From contig OY969702.1 of assembly GCA_963702055.1 (NCBI GenBank), forward strand, positions 1,736,001-1,800,000: a stretch of DNA of 64,000 nt, given 5' to 3'. The notes beneath the pieces are model-generated. The model ran no database searches, was not told the DNA's origin, and worked only from the letters and a program-made list of their open reading frames with translations. Both the position numbers and the translations under genes were made by a program. The stretch comes from CAWINX01 sp963702055. Lineage in GTDB: Bacteria; Actinomycetota; Thermoleophilia; Solirubrobacterales; 70-9. Position 1 is the first letter of the stretch; each line of letters starts with the position of its first letter. Shown here piece after piece: positions 52,605 through 60,492 of this stretch.

Positions 52605-55600
52605 CCTCCTCCTCCAGGAGGTAGCTCGTAGTGATCTCTGCCCGGCACTCCGCGTCTACGTTTCGCAGCGATTGCGGCACCGGCCATGACAGCCGCGCGG
52701 CCTCGCGCGTGGCGTAGCTGCCCGCAGGCCTGATAAGCGGTATCTCTCCGTCTCCAGCCTGGCTCCACGCGATTCGTTTCCACCGCTGCCACTCACTGTG
52801 CCGCTCCTCAAATACCTGCTCCAGATTCTCAAGCTCGGCCGGGTCGACAACACGTACCCGAGCCGACAGCAAATCAGCAGCTGCGGCGAGCAGCTCCTCG
52901 GGCACCGGGCGAGGAGATGCACCTTCCTCTCCCAGCTGGCGCACGTACGCGACAAGGATGGCATGCAGCGCGCGATCGAGTACCGGTGGAGAGAAGGGGG
53001 TGACGCTCGTCGGCTCCACCTGAGCGTACAGGCGCTCATGGTACGTGCGGAACTTCTCGAAGTGCGACCTGTCCCGGGGCTTCGATGCACTGTAGATGGT
53101 TGCCACCAGTCCCGGCCGCTTCCGCCACATGCGACCAATGCGTCCGGTGACCTGTATGTACTGCGACGTGGTCTTTGGCTGGCCAACCACGCACATCAGC
53201 GAAAGCCGAGGGACGTCAATCCCAACCTCAATGATGTTCGAGGCCAGGCAGATGTCAACCGCTCGCCCGGCGCCCGCTGCTTGAACCTCCAGCTCTTCCA
53301 TGGCCTTTGGAATCTCGTCGTTCCGAAGGCGTCCGGTCAGCTCCTTCACGTTCCATAGCTTTCGCACGTCCTGGAATCGCAGGCCTAGCCGGTTCTGGAG
53401 GACCTTCAGGTAGTCCGGGATGTCCGACTGCAGGAGTGATAGCGAGGTGCCAAGCTCGCGGAGGCTGTTGAAAAACACAGCAAGCGTCCACCACGGGTCC
53501 TGCTCCTCGCGCGGAAGGTGTACCGGTGCCTGAAGCAGAGCGGAAAATGTCCGCACCTGCGCCGTCTGGAGCGACCCCAGCCCCGGGCCGTGAATCCCTA
53601 CGTACAGGCGGCCCGGGCTGAGCTTGCCGTCAGCCCCCCGAGCGTACCGGGCGAAGAACGAATCCTCCGCGTCAAGGCCATGCGGGGGAAAGAGAGCAGC
53701 CTCCGTCCTGGCGTACAGACCTCGAATCTGCTCGGTCGACCGCCGGATCGTTGCCGTTGACGTCACGATCTTTGCCCTCCGGCTCTGCCCGCCGCGCCGA
53801 TCAGTACAAAGCTCGTCGATCAGCGGCTCGTAGAGGCCGGCAAGCGACCCGAGCGGCCCCGAGATGAGATGCAACTCGTCCTGAATGATGAGATTCGGTG
53901 GAGATGCGCACCGCGTCCCGTCTGCACCGATCCCGAAGAGCGCCCTCGCCTCGGGTTTCCACGCGAGCATCGCGAACTTATCTACCGTTCCGATGACGAG
54001 CGTGGGCGGGTCCTTGTAGATGTCCTCATCAATAACCTGGATCGGCAACCCGCCAGAGAAATCACATTCCCGATCCGGGCAGCGCAGGATGACGCTCTTG
54101 CCAGCTAGCTCGTATCCAGCGACGCGCGGGGCGTCGCGGTGCTTTCTCCCAGCACTCTTAACCGGCCCCATCTGCGCTGCGCACCAGGGGCACCGCAGCA
54201 CCACGAACTTGTTTTCCGCGTAACTGTCTCCCTTGTTGAGCTTGCGCAGGACCGACCGGGCTTCCTCACGGCTGTTAGGAGTGACCGAGCCCCCGACCCA
54301 GATGCCGATCGTGAACTGCTCGCTGCCAAGATCGTCAGCGGTGTCTCGCAGGTGCTCCATCGCACAGATCAGGGCTCCCGCTCGCTGGAACTGCTGTGCC
54401 GTCAGTAGCCGGAGCGTGTAGCGCATCAGCACGTCAACCCCTGCGTCACCTGGATCGGCCAGGCGGCGGTAGAACATCGAGAATGCAGCGAGGCAGAGGT
54501 ACGCTTCCGTCTTCCCCCCACCAGTCGGAAAGAAGATCAGCTCCACGATGTCGCGCTCGGGCGACTCGGCAGAGGCCGTTGAGGCGATTGCCATCAGGAC
54601 AAAGGCGATCTGGAACGGCCTCCAGTCCCCCCGGTCATCGACATCCCGCCAGTCCGGAACATCGATTGCCTCCAGAAACTCAAACCGCTGAGTGTCGCCG
54701 TTGTAGACCGTCTCGCGAGGGTTGCGCCGCCGAGTTCGCAGCTGCTGCAGCAACATCGCATGGTTTGCCAGCTGGAAGCTCCGGCGTACACGGCCATCAG
54801 ACTTCAGAAGGCTGAGTCCGCTGCGCATGCGCGACAAGGCTTTCTCTGCCAGCTTGACATGGCGCATGGCGGTATCCTGGAACTCTCCGTCAAGCTCCGC
54901 ACTTCGCGCCCGCAGACGGTCTATCCAGCCGCCATAACGCGCGAGCAGAGACTCCAGGCTGGCCAGCCCGTCGTCACCGTCCACGAGCCCCGCCAGAGGC
55001 GCGATCGGGATCGCGATCCGCCTGCCGTCATCGTCCGTGATGTCGGGTGTAATGCTGGGAGCCTCGTAAGACGGCAGGCACTCGGCCGAGACCTCTTCCG
55101 CCTGGTCGGCTGTTCCCTGCCAGTCAGCCGCGCAGCCGTGCCCCACGGCGAACGTTCGCGAATCTCTGTACAGCAGTGCGAGCGTCGTCTCCTCCTCGCC
55201 GGCCACCCCGCCGCCGGCCTCTTCGTACGGCAGGATCTCGCCGCCCCCACCTTCAACTCTCGCCGTGAAGCGTGCCTGGAAGAGGCAGCCAACGTCGATC
55301 GGGTCAGGTGCCAGCGTTCGGTTTACTACCGACACCGTCACCAGCGACTTTCCGTTATCCCGGGGCCGTGCGTACGCCGTAACGCTCAGCTCCAGCCCCT
55401 CTACGTTCTCGGCGCTGCGCTCCGCTGGAGCAACCGTACGCTCTCCTCCAGAGGTGAGTTCTGACCCCGCAAACCTCGCCTCCACACGCACTGCGCTTCG
55501 AAGCCACCATTTCCACTGCGCACTGCCGTTTCCAGCCGAACCCTCGTCCTTGCTGCCTTCCGAACCGCTCCTTACCGTGACCCGCTTCTGCCGGTACCGC

Positions 55601-56088
55601 CCACCCTCTACAGCAACCTTTAGATCTGCTCCCTGAGGTAGCTCGCAGATGAAGCTGAGGCCCATGGCACTCGGCCGGTACGAGTTCGCCGTTGACAGGT
55701 CAAAGTCACTCTCGTCCAGATTCGCGCCTCGCTGCCGCTCCGCGATCTGGTCGATACCCTCCGCAGCCCGGTCAGCGACGATTCCATCCGCGTCCACGGC
55801 CGGCATCTCTGCGAGTTCACCATCTGTCTCTGCTCCCTCTCCGGGATCGCTATCACCAGCTGTCTCCGGCGGGTAGAGAACGCCGATGCCGTAGCGCTTG
55901 ATGGGCCGGTCGCGCTGCAGGATCTCCTCGCCCGAGCCCATCTGCCTCCACGGGCCGTAGGAGGCCTCGCGGTCCGGGAAGGCCACGTCCTCCGTGCAGT
56001 CGATGGGGGTGCCGTGGGGGCTCGGCCCCACGAGCTCTTCCCTGAGCGCATCTCTCACAGCCTGGCGCCCGGCGAGAAAGTCAGGCAC
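52597..56088 (-). CDS. drmA: DISARM DrmA-like SF2 helicase
   Basis: At 1163 aa this is the size of DrmA. It has a large N-terminal region without clear motifs, then Walker A FFPTGGGKTEAY (519-530), a zinc-ribbon-like insert (CPWC 633-636 and C670/C675), the DExH box QDELHL (736-741), STATI as motif III, and motifs V-VI in NIIEVGIDVPRL and QVTGRIGR (978-985). The gene overlaps its neighbours by 8 bases on both sides. It probably unwinds or translocates on phage DNA as the motor of the defence complex with DrmB. An acidic stretch near residues 78-105 is unusual. Confidence 0.88.
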   Translation of the reverse strand: MPDFLAGRQAVRDALREELVGPSPHGTPIDCTEDVAFPDREASYGPWRQMGSGEEILQRDRPIKRYGIGVLYPPETAGDSDPGEGAETDGELAEMPAVDADGIVADRAAEGIDQIAERQRGANLDESDFDLSTANSYRPSAMGLSFICELPQGADLKVAVEGGRYRQKRVTVRSGSEGSKDEGSAGNGSAQWKWWLRSAVRVEARFAGSELTSGGERTVAPAERSAENVEGLELSVTAYARPRDNGKSLVTVSVVNRTLAPDPIDVGCLFQARFTARVEGGGGEILPYEEAGGGVAGEEETTLALLYRDSRTFAVGHGCAADWQGTADQAEEVSAECLPSYEAPSITPDITDDDGRRIAIPIAPLAGLVDGDDGLASLESLLARYGGWIDRLRARSAELDGEFQDTAMRHVKLAEKALSRMRSGLSLLKSDGRVRRSFQLANHAMLLQQLRTRRRNPRETVYNGDTQRFEFLEAIDVPDWRDVDDRGDWRPFQIAFVLMAIASTASAESPERDIVELIFFPTGGGKTEAYLCLAAFSMFYRRLADPGDAGVDVLMRYTLRLLTAQQFQRAGALICAMEHLRDTADDLGSEQFTIGIWVGGSVTPNSREEARSVLRKLNKGDSYAENKFVVLRCPWCAAQMGPVKSAGRKHRDAPRVAGYELAGKSVILRCPDRECDFSGGLPIQVIDEDIYKDPPTLVIGTVDKFAMLAWKPEARALFGIGADGTRCASPPNLIIQDELHLISGPLGSLAGLYEPLIDELCTDRRGGQSRRAKIVTSTATIRRSTEQIRGLYARTEAALFPPHGLDAEDSFFARYARGADGKLSPGRLYVGIHGPGLGSLQTAQVRTFSALLQAPVHLPREEQDPWWTLAVFFNSLRELGTSLSLLQSDIPDYLKVLQNRLGLRFQDVRKLWNVKELTGRLRNDEIPKAMEELEVQAAGAGRAVDICLASNIIEVGIDVPRLSLMCVVGQPKTTSQYIQVTGRIGRMWRKRPGLVATIYSASKPRDRSHFEKFRTYHERLYAQVEPTSVTPFSPPVLDRALHAILVAYVRQLGEEGASPRPVPEELLAAAADLLSARVRVVDPAELENLEQVFEERHSEWQRWKRIAWSQAGDGEIPLIRPAGSYATREAARLSWPVPQSLRNVDAECRAEITTSYLLEEEDV

Positions 56089-57832
56089 GTGCTCGCTCCC
56101 TGGTACCGGGCTCGCCTGCTATCAGCTGTCCAACGGACGCCCTGGCAGAATCGTTCATCAGCAAGATCAGTTTCTCTGTCGGGCGGGTGACCGCTACGTA
56201 GAGCAGAGCCTCAGCTCCCGGTCCGCGCACATCATCGAGATCGGTCACGATTACCGCAGGCGCCTCCATTCCCTTGAACGCATGAATTGTGCCGTAGAGG
56301 ACGTGGTTCCGGCCAGGACCCGGATCGGACAGCGGTCTCAGGCGGTGGCGCCACTGCTCCTCAACCCGCTCAGCTGCGCACCCCGACGCCCGCCCAGACA
56401 GAATAACCACGTCTCGACCGCTATACCCGCCAGTTCGCAGTTCCGCCAGCGCGCGTTCCAGCAGTTCAGCAGCGCCCCTGTCGTCCGCATAGAACCTGAT
56501 GTCCGGCTCGACACCATCATCCGGCCGGAGGACCCGCTCGTAGTCAGGGTCCAGGTGGCTCAGGATACGCACGAGTGCCGCAACGCGCGGCTTGTTACGG
56601 CAGTTCACCCTCAGCGAGTAGACCGGTGCTCGCCCTCCACGCTCCGTCCGAAACACGTCCAGTGGCAAGGCCGCTCCTCCGTATATTGACTGGCGCTCGA
56701 AGTCTCCGAAGAACATCCACTCACCACTCGATAGCCCACCCCGGATGCTCGCATCCAGCACGTCGAGGTACCGCTCCGCGAGCAAGTCCTGAGCCTCGTC
56801 GACGATGACAAGGTCAAACGCTTCGCCTCCGCCGGAGTCGACAAGCCGCTCTAGGCTCAGCAGCGGAAGCTCCTCCTCCCAGAACGACGCATCATCACGA
56901 GGGGCCTGCGGTAGCCTCGCGAGCTCAAGCATGTACGAATGCAGCGTTCCAGCCGTCACCAAGCTTCCGAGACTTTCAGTCTCCCGGTAAAGCCAGTTAC
57001 CGAGAAGGCGGTTGAAGCACACCAGCAAGGTTCTCCTCCCACCCGATGCGGCGCGCTGCGCCGCCTCGACAGCCAGGACCGTCTTACCGGTCCCTGCAGG
57101 TCCTTCAAATACGACCCGCGGATTGAGCTTCATCGCATCTAGTGCAACGAACTGCTCCTCCGTGTAGCGCAGGAGCTCGGAGTTCGCTTGCTCGCGCCGG
57201 GCGCGAGGGCTCTGGTATACCTCGAAATCGGGACGTAGCACTCGTGCGATTGCATCGCAGTCCTTCGCTGTTGGCACGGATAAACCCGGATCGAACCATC
57301 GCGCCGATTCGCGGCCATGCAAGAACTCGCGAGCGCTGTCAATGACCCTCTCGCAGCTCGCCGCCAGAGAGGCCGCCCGGTACGCATTGCCATCAATGAG
57401 CTGCCACGGGTGCCACTCCTCAGACTCAAAATCTAACGATGTATATGGCAGGCAGACCGCGCTCCAGAAGACCATCCTGCTACTCGGCGGGTAGCGCTTT
57501 TTCAGCCGTTCACGCAGGCTGTGCATGCCCTCCGCCGCCTGGCGGAACGGACCTCGCGGATCGCCCTTGCCCTCCCTCCCGTAGAACCAGACTCCGTCAC
57601 GCCGCGCAATGCTTGCCGCCGCTTTGACCTCGATGCACAGAATGCCCTTTCCGGGTATCAGCACCACGAAATCAAGCTCGCCCGAGATCTGCCGCACGTG
57701 GTTCGGAAGGTAGAGCGAGTGGATGACCGTCCAGTCGCTAGCAAGCGGATCATCTGCGAGCCGCCGGAATGCATCACGCTCTCCAGGGCTCGGCGTTCCC
57801 GGGTCGATCGTCGCGGGAATCATCCTTGCCAT
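56081..57832 (-). CDS. NERD nuclease - SF1 helicase fusion
   Basis: A 583-residue protein. The N-terminal NERD domain has GELDFVV (D54) and CIEVKA (E68, K70), a complete D...ExK nuclease site. Then comes a UvrD/Rep-type helicase core: Q-motif YTEEQFVAL, Walker A GPAGTGKT (244-251), Walker B VDEAQD (344-349), motif III MFFGDFERQSIYGG, then GTIHAFKGMEAPAVIV and YVAVTRPTEKLILL. It probably translocates on single-stranded DNA and cuts it. It is not a standard DISARM gene, yet it overlaps the genes before (13 bases) and after (8 bases), so it is an integral part of this operon, in the place where DrmC (a PLD nuclease) might be expected. Confidence 0.88.
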   Translation of the reverse strand: MARMIPATIDPGTPSPGERDAFRRLADDPLASDWTVIHSLYLPNHVRQISGELDFVVLIPGKGILCIEVKAAASIARRDGVWFYGREGKGDPRGPFRQAAEGMHSLRERLKKRYPPSSRMVFWSAVCLPYTSLDFESEEWHPWQLIDGNAYRAASLAASCERVIDSAREFLHGRESARWFDPGLSVPTAKDCDAIARVLRPDFEVYQSPRARREQANSELLRYTEEQFVALDAMKLNPRVVFEGPAGTGKTVLAVEAAQRAASGGRRTLLVCFNRLLGNWLYRETESLGSLVTAGTLHSYMLELARLPQAPRDDASFWEEELPLLSLERLVDSGGGEAFDLVIVDEAQDLLAERYLDVLDASIRGGLSSGEWMFFGDFERQSIYGGAALPLDVFRTERGGRAPVYSLRVNCRNKPRVAALVRILSHLDPDYERVLRPDDGVEPDIRFYADDRGAAELLERALAELRTGGYSGRDVVILSGRASGCAAERVEEQWRHRLRPLSDPGPGRNHVLYGTIHAFKGMEAPAVIVTDLDDVRGPGAEALLYVAVTRPTEKLILLMNDSARASVGQLIAGEPGTRERARA

Positions 57833-59352
57833 AGGTCGCGCTCCACATCGAAGAGTTCGCGCGTCTGGCGCGCGCTTATCCGCATGATGTCGGGCGCGCG
57901 CGCCTCAACCCGTGCGACGCGCAGCGCTCCCTCTCCGTCGATCTCCTCAACCTCGTAGTCCTGCCAGCCCCTTCGCTCCAGTTCGCGCGTATCACCCGTG
58001 CGGATCTCCCGGTTCAGCAGCTTTCGCACTACCTGGCCAGCGCGAAGATGTGCCTGATCGATCCGGTGCATGTCTTCCCACAGCTCCTGCTCTTTGCTCG
58101 CCATGCCAGTGACGTGCATGATCGCGGCGAAATCCTGGCGATCCTCAGTTCGGATCGCGCTGCCTGAAGCCCACCTCCGAACGTTTCCGCGCGAAGCGCG
58201 CGGCGATCCTGCTGCCTTGAGCTTTGACACCACGGCATTCATGCCGTTCAGGTCGATAAGTGCCCGAAGCTTCTCCTTCCAGTAACGCTGCGCTTCGCGC
58301 AGCCGCTCTGCTTCGCCTTCGAGAAGGCCGTCGGCTATTGCCGGAATGTAGTCGCCCTCCCCGCCCACTCGGGTGACGATGTACGTACCTGGTTTGATGG
58401 CTTCCGTGGGAACCGTGTGCAGTTCCTGGCCTTCTCCGAGCTCGACAACGTATGCTCGGGATCCTTGCTCTGCCTCCATATAGATTGCCTGCTCGGACGC
58501 GAGCAGGAAGAGGTACGCGTCCACTGTATCCGGCCGCTCCGCGCCCCCACCCGGCCCGCCAGTCTCTGCCGCGATAGCAGGCCAGTCAGTCACCGGAAGA
58601 AGGTCGACCGATTCCATCGACCCTCCGTGCGAGCTACTCCCGTCATACGCCGGCAGCGGTGCCGGCAGGCTCCGATCCCCCGTCTCGGTGGACACGAAAA
58701 CTCCTGCGCTCACAGACGAATCGCGCAGCCAGTCGAACTGGACGATGCGTACCTCGCGCGACCTTGGTGCTCCGAACACGCTGCGGGGGAACCACGTGCT
58801 CGGTCCCACGACGATCGCTCGGTCGTAGACCTTCGCAGAAGCGCCTAGCTCAGATGGCACCACGACTGCAACGTTTGCCGCCTTCGCGAAATGCCTCTCA
58901 ACGTCGGACGCATGCCGCCCGTCTCGCAGAACCAGCACCACCGTGCGAGGACCATCGCACAGCGCCCTGACCGCAGCGCCTAGCGGATCGGCGTCTCGCT
59001 CTGCCAGCGACCCAAGGAGCCCGGCAAGCTTCCTTGCCGCTTCTGCGTGCTGGGGATAGATCTTCTCGCAATGACGCAGCTTGCGTGAAATGAACTGGGC
59101 GGACTCCTGGAGCCCCAGCGCGGGGTGCCTGGGAGGAAGGGGCACTGTCGCAAGCTCCCAACGGACCCGGCGAAGCCGGGCCAGCACAGGCTTCCAGTAC
59201 GGCTCGCTTGCGTCATCTCCCAGGCTGGCTGCGAACTTCCGTACGCCAAGCGAGAACCCGCGCAGGTCGGCGTCGTCCACGCATTCTCGCTCGACCACAG
59301 TCTCTGCTGAGACTCTGTAGAGCGCATCCGCTGCGGCTACCCTGAGCGTCAT
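57820..59352 (-). CDS. DISARM-associated protein, possible DrmE C-terminal half
   Basis: I recognise no firm domain in this 510-residue protein. A Rossmann-like segment RTVVLVLRDGRHASDVERHF ... VAVVVPSELG ... YDRAIVVGPSTWFPRSVF (about 135-215) resembles the C-terminal half of a helicase-like fold. The C-terminal 200 residues are helical and charged (SEQAIYMEAEQGSRAYVVEL ... LREAQRYWKEKLRALIDLNG). Together with the preceding gene (339 aa) it totals about 850 aa, the size of DrmE, the unassigned protein of class 2 DISARM. Its ATG overlaps the TGA of the preceding gene, which suits two parts of one functional unit. Identity as DrmE is inference from size and place. Confidence 0.6.
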   Translation of the reverse strand: MTLRVAAADALYRVSAETVVERECVDDADLRGFSLGVRKFAASLGDDASEPYWKPVLARLRRVRWELATVPLPPRHPALGLQESAQFISRKLRHCEKIYPQHAEAARKLAGLLGSLAERDADPLGAAVRALCDGPRTVVLVLRDGRHASDVERHFAKAANVAVVVPSELGASAKVYDRAIVVGPSTWFPRSVFGAPRSREVRIVQFDWLRDSSVSAGVFVSTETGDRSLPAPLPAYDGSSSHGGSMESVDLLPVTDWPAIAAETGGPGGGAERPDTVDAYLFLLASEQAIYMEAEQGSRAYVVELGEGQELHTVPTEAIKPGTYIVTRVGGEGDYIPAIADGLLEGEAERLREAQRYWKEKLRALIDLNGMNAVVSKLKAAGSPRASRGNVRRWASGSAIRTEDRQDFAAIMHVTGMASKEQELWEDMHRIDQAHLRAGQVVRKLLNREIRTGDTRELERRGWQDYEVEEIDGEGALRVARVEARAPDIMRISARQTRELFDVERDLWQG

Positions 59353-60368
59353 CGATGCTCCAGGTACGTGGCCATCTCGATCCCCCTGGGCACGTCGACG
59401 CCCTCAAGGGCATCGCACTCGCGAATGCGTGACGCGTACGCTTGGTTGATCGTTGCCGCTCCATCGCCGGCTGATGGCGACGAGCGATCAATAATTACGA
59501 GCCGGTTCGACGACCGCCACTCCGCTCGCCAGTTATTGAAGGCAGCTGCGCCATCAAAGATCGTGACTGCCGGATTCAACTCCGCAAGGTGACCATCCTC
59601 TGCATCTGCACTTGCCGACATAACGTCTGATCGATAGGGGGCATTGGTAACGGAGAACGGCCGGGCTCGCATGATCGCCTGGAGGGTCCCCTCGTAGTAT
59701 TTGGGCACCTCGCCCGCAGCGAAAGGCTCCTGTGCCAGCTCGTATTTCAGCGCCTGCTTCACGCCGACGATCACGCAGTCCAGCTCCGTTGTCGATGACA
59801 GACCCTGCACGTCAACGTCTGGCAGCGCACGTGACAGGAACTCCGGCGCCTTGACTAGCTTGCGCTTTCGCGTTGTCAAAGTCTCAGGATGGCTGATTAC
59901 CTGGATGCGGTCGGAGCGCTCTTCCGGCAGGTACCGCGTTTCCTTTGCAAGCTTCACTTTCAGCCGGCGTCTCGAATCGGAGAAGTCATCCGCGACGCCC
60001 ATTAGCAAGCCCTGCTCTATCGAGTCACCGTCCCGGTGATGGACAGGCGTTCCGGCTGGCAGCGAAGCGAGTCGCTCGAAGTGCTCGGCCGTGCCACCAG
60101 CCGGCGCGCTGTCGCAGAACGATGTAACAACAGCCGCAGTCCCCGCCAGCGCGGCGGCGAACGATCTCGTCGGGACCGACAGGGCGATCACCAGCCGTCC
60201 CTCATCCGAGCTGAACCTGGCCGCAACGGCACCCGCCGTCAGCATGAACCTTGCCCACGCGGGAAGAGGGATCCAGCCCTCCGGGCCGCGGCACCTGAGC
60301 TGCTCTAACGGAGCACCCGCCTGCGTCATCGCGCTCATGCTCACATACCGCGAGGCGTTCGCGGGCAC
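59349..60368 (-). CDS. DISARM-associated protein, possible DrmE N-terminal half
   Basis: A 339-residue protein, first in the defence operon, and not recognised with certainty. It contains RLVIALSVPTRSFAAALAGTAAVVTSF, a small beta-barrel-like region ERLASLPAGTPVHHRDGDSIEQGLLMG, and VTIFDGAAAFNNWRAEWRSSNRLVIIDRSSP, which looks like a Walker B-type strand in a P-loop-like fold lacking a clear Walker A. The GTG start follows GGAGG at five bases, a good ribosome site. The intergenic gap of 124 bases to the divergent methyltransferase gene must hold both promoters. Confidence 0.6.
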   Translation of the reverse strand: MPANASRYVSMSAMTQAGAPLEQLRCRGPEGWIPLPAWARFMLTAGAVAARFSSDEGRLVIALSVPTRSFAAALAGTAAVVTSFCDSAPAGGTAEHFERLASLPAGTPVHHRDGDSIEQGLLMGVADDFSDSRRRLKVKLAKETRYLPEERSDRIQVISHPETLTTRKRKLVKAPEFLSRALPDVDVQGLSSTTELDCVIVGVKQALKYELAQEPFAAGEVPKYYEGTLQAIMRARPFSVTNAPYRSDVMSASADAEDGHLAELNPAVTIFDGAAAFNNWRAEWRSSNRLVIIDRSSPSAGDGAATINQAYASRIRECDALEGVDVPRGIEMATYLEHR

Positions 60369-60492
60369 CCGGCCCTCCAGCGCATAATCGTGCCCTCTCC
60401 GCAGCTCTCAGGCGCCCAGCGACCTGTCCGAGCGAGCGGGGAGGATCTGCTCCGGCAAGACATGGAGGGCCTCAACCGGCTATGACTCCCGC

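Noticed and set aside
50697..56088. Druantia or BREX assignment for the helicase/DUF1998 pair
   Set aside because: Druantia DruE is a single very large protein, and BREX needs PglX/PglZ, which are missing. Separate DrmA- and DrmB-sized genes with a C5 methyltransferase fit DISARM better.
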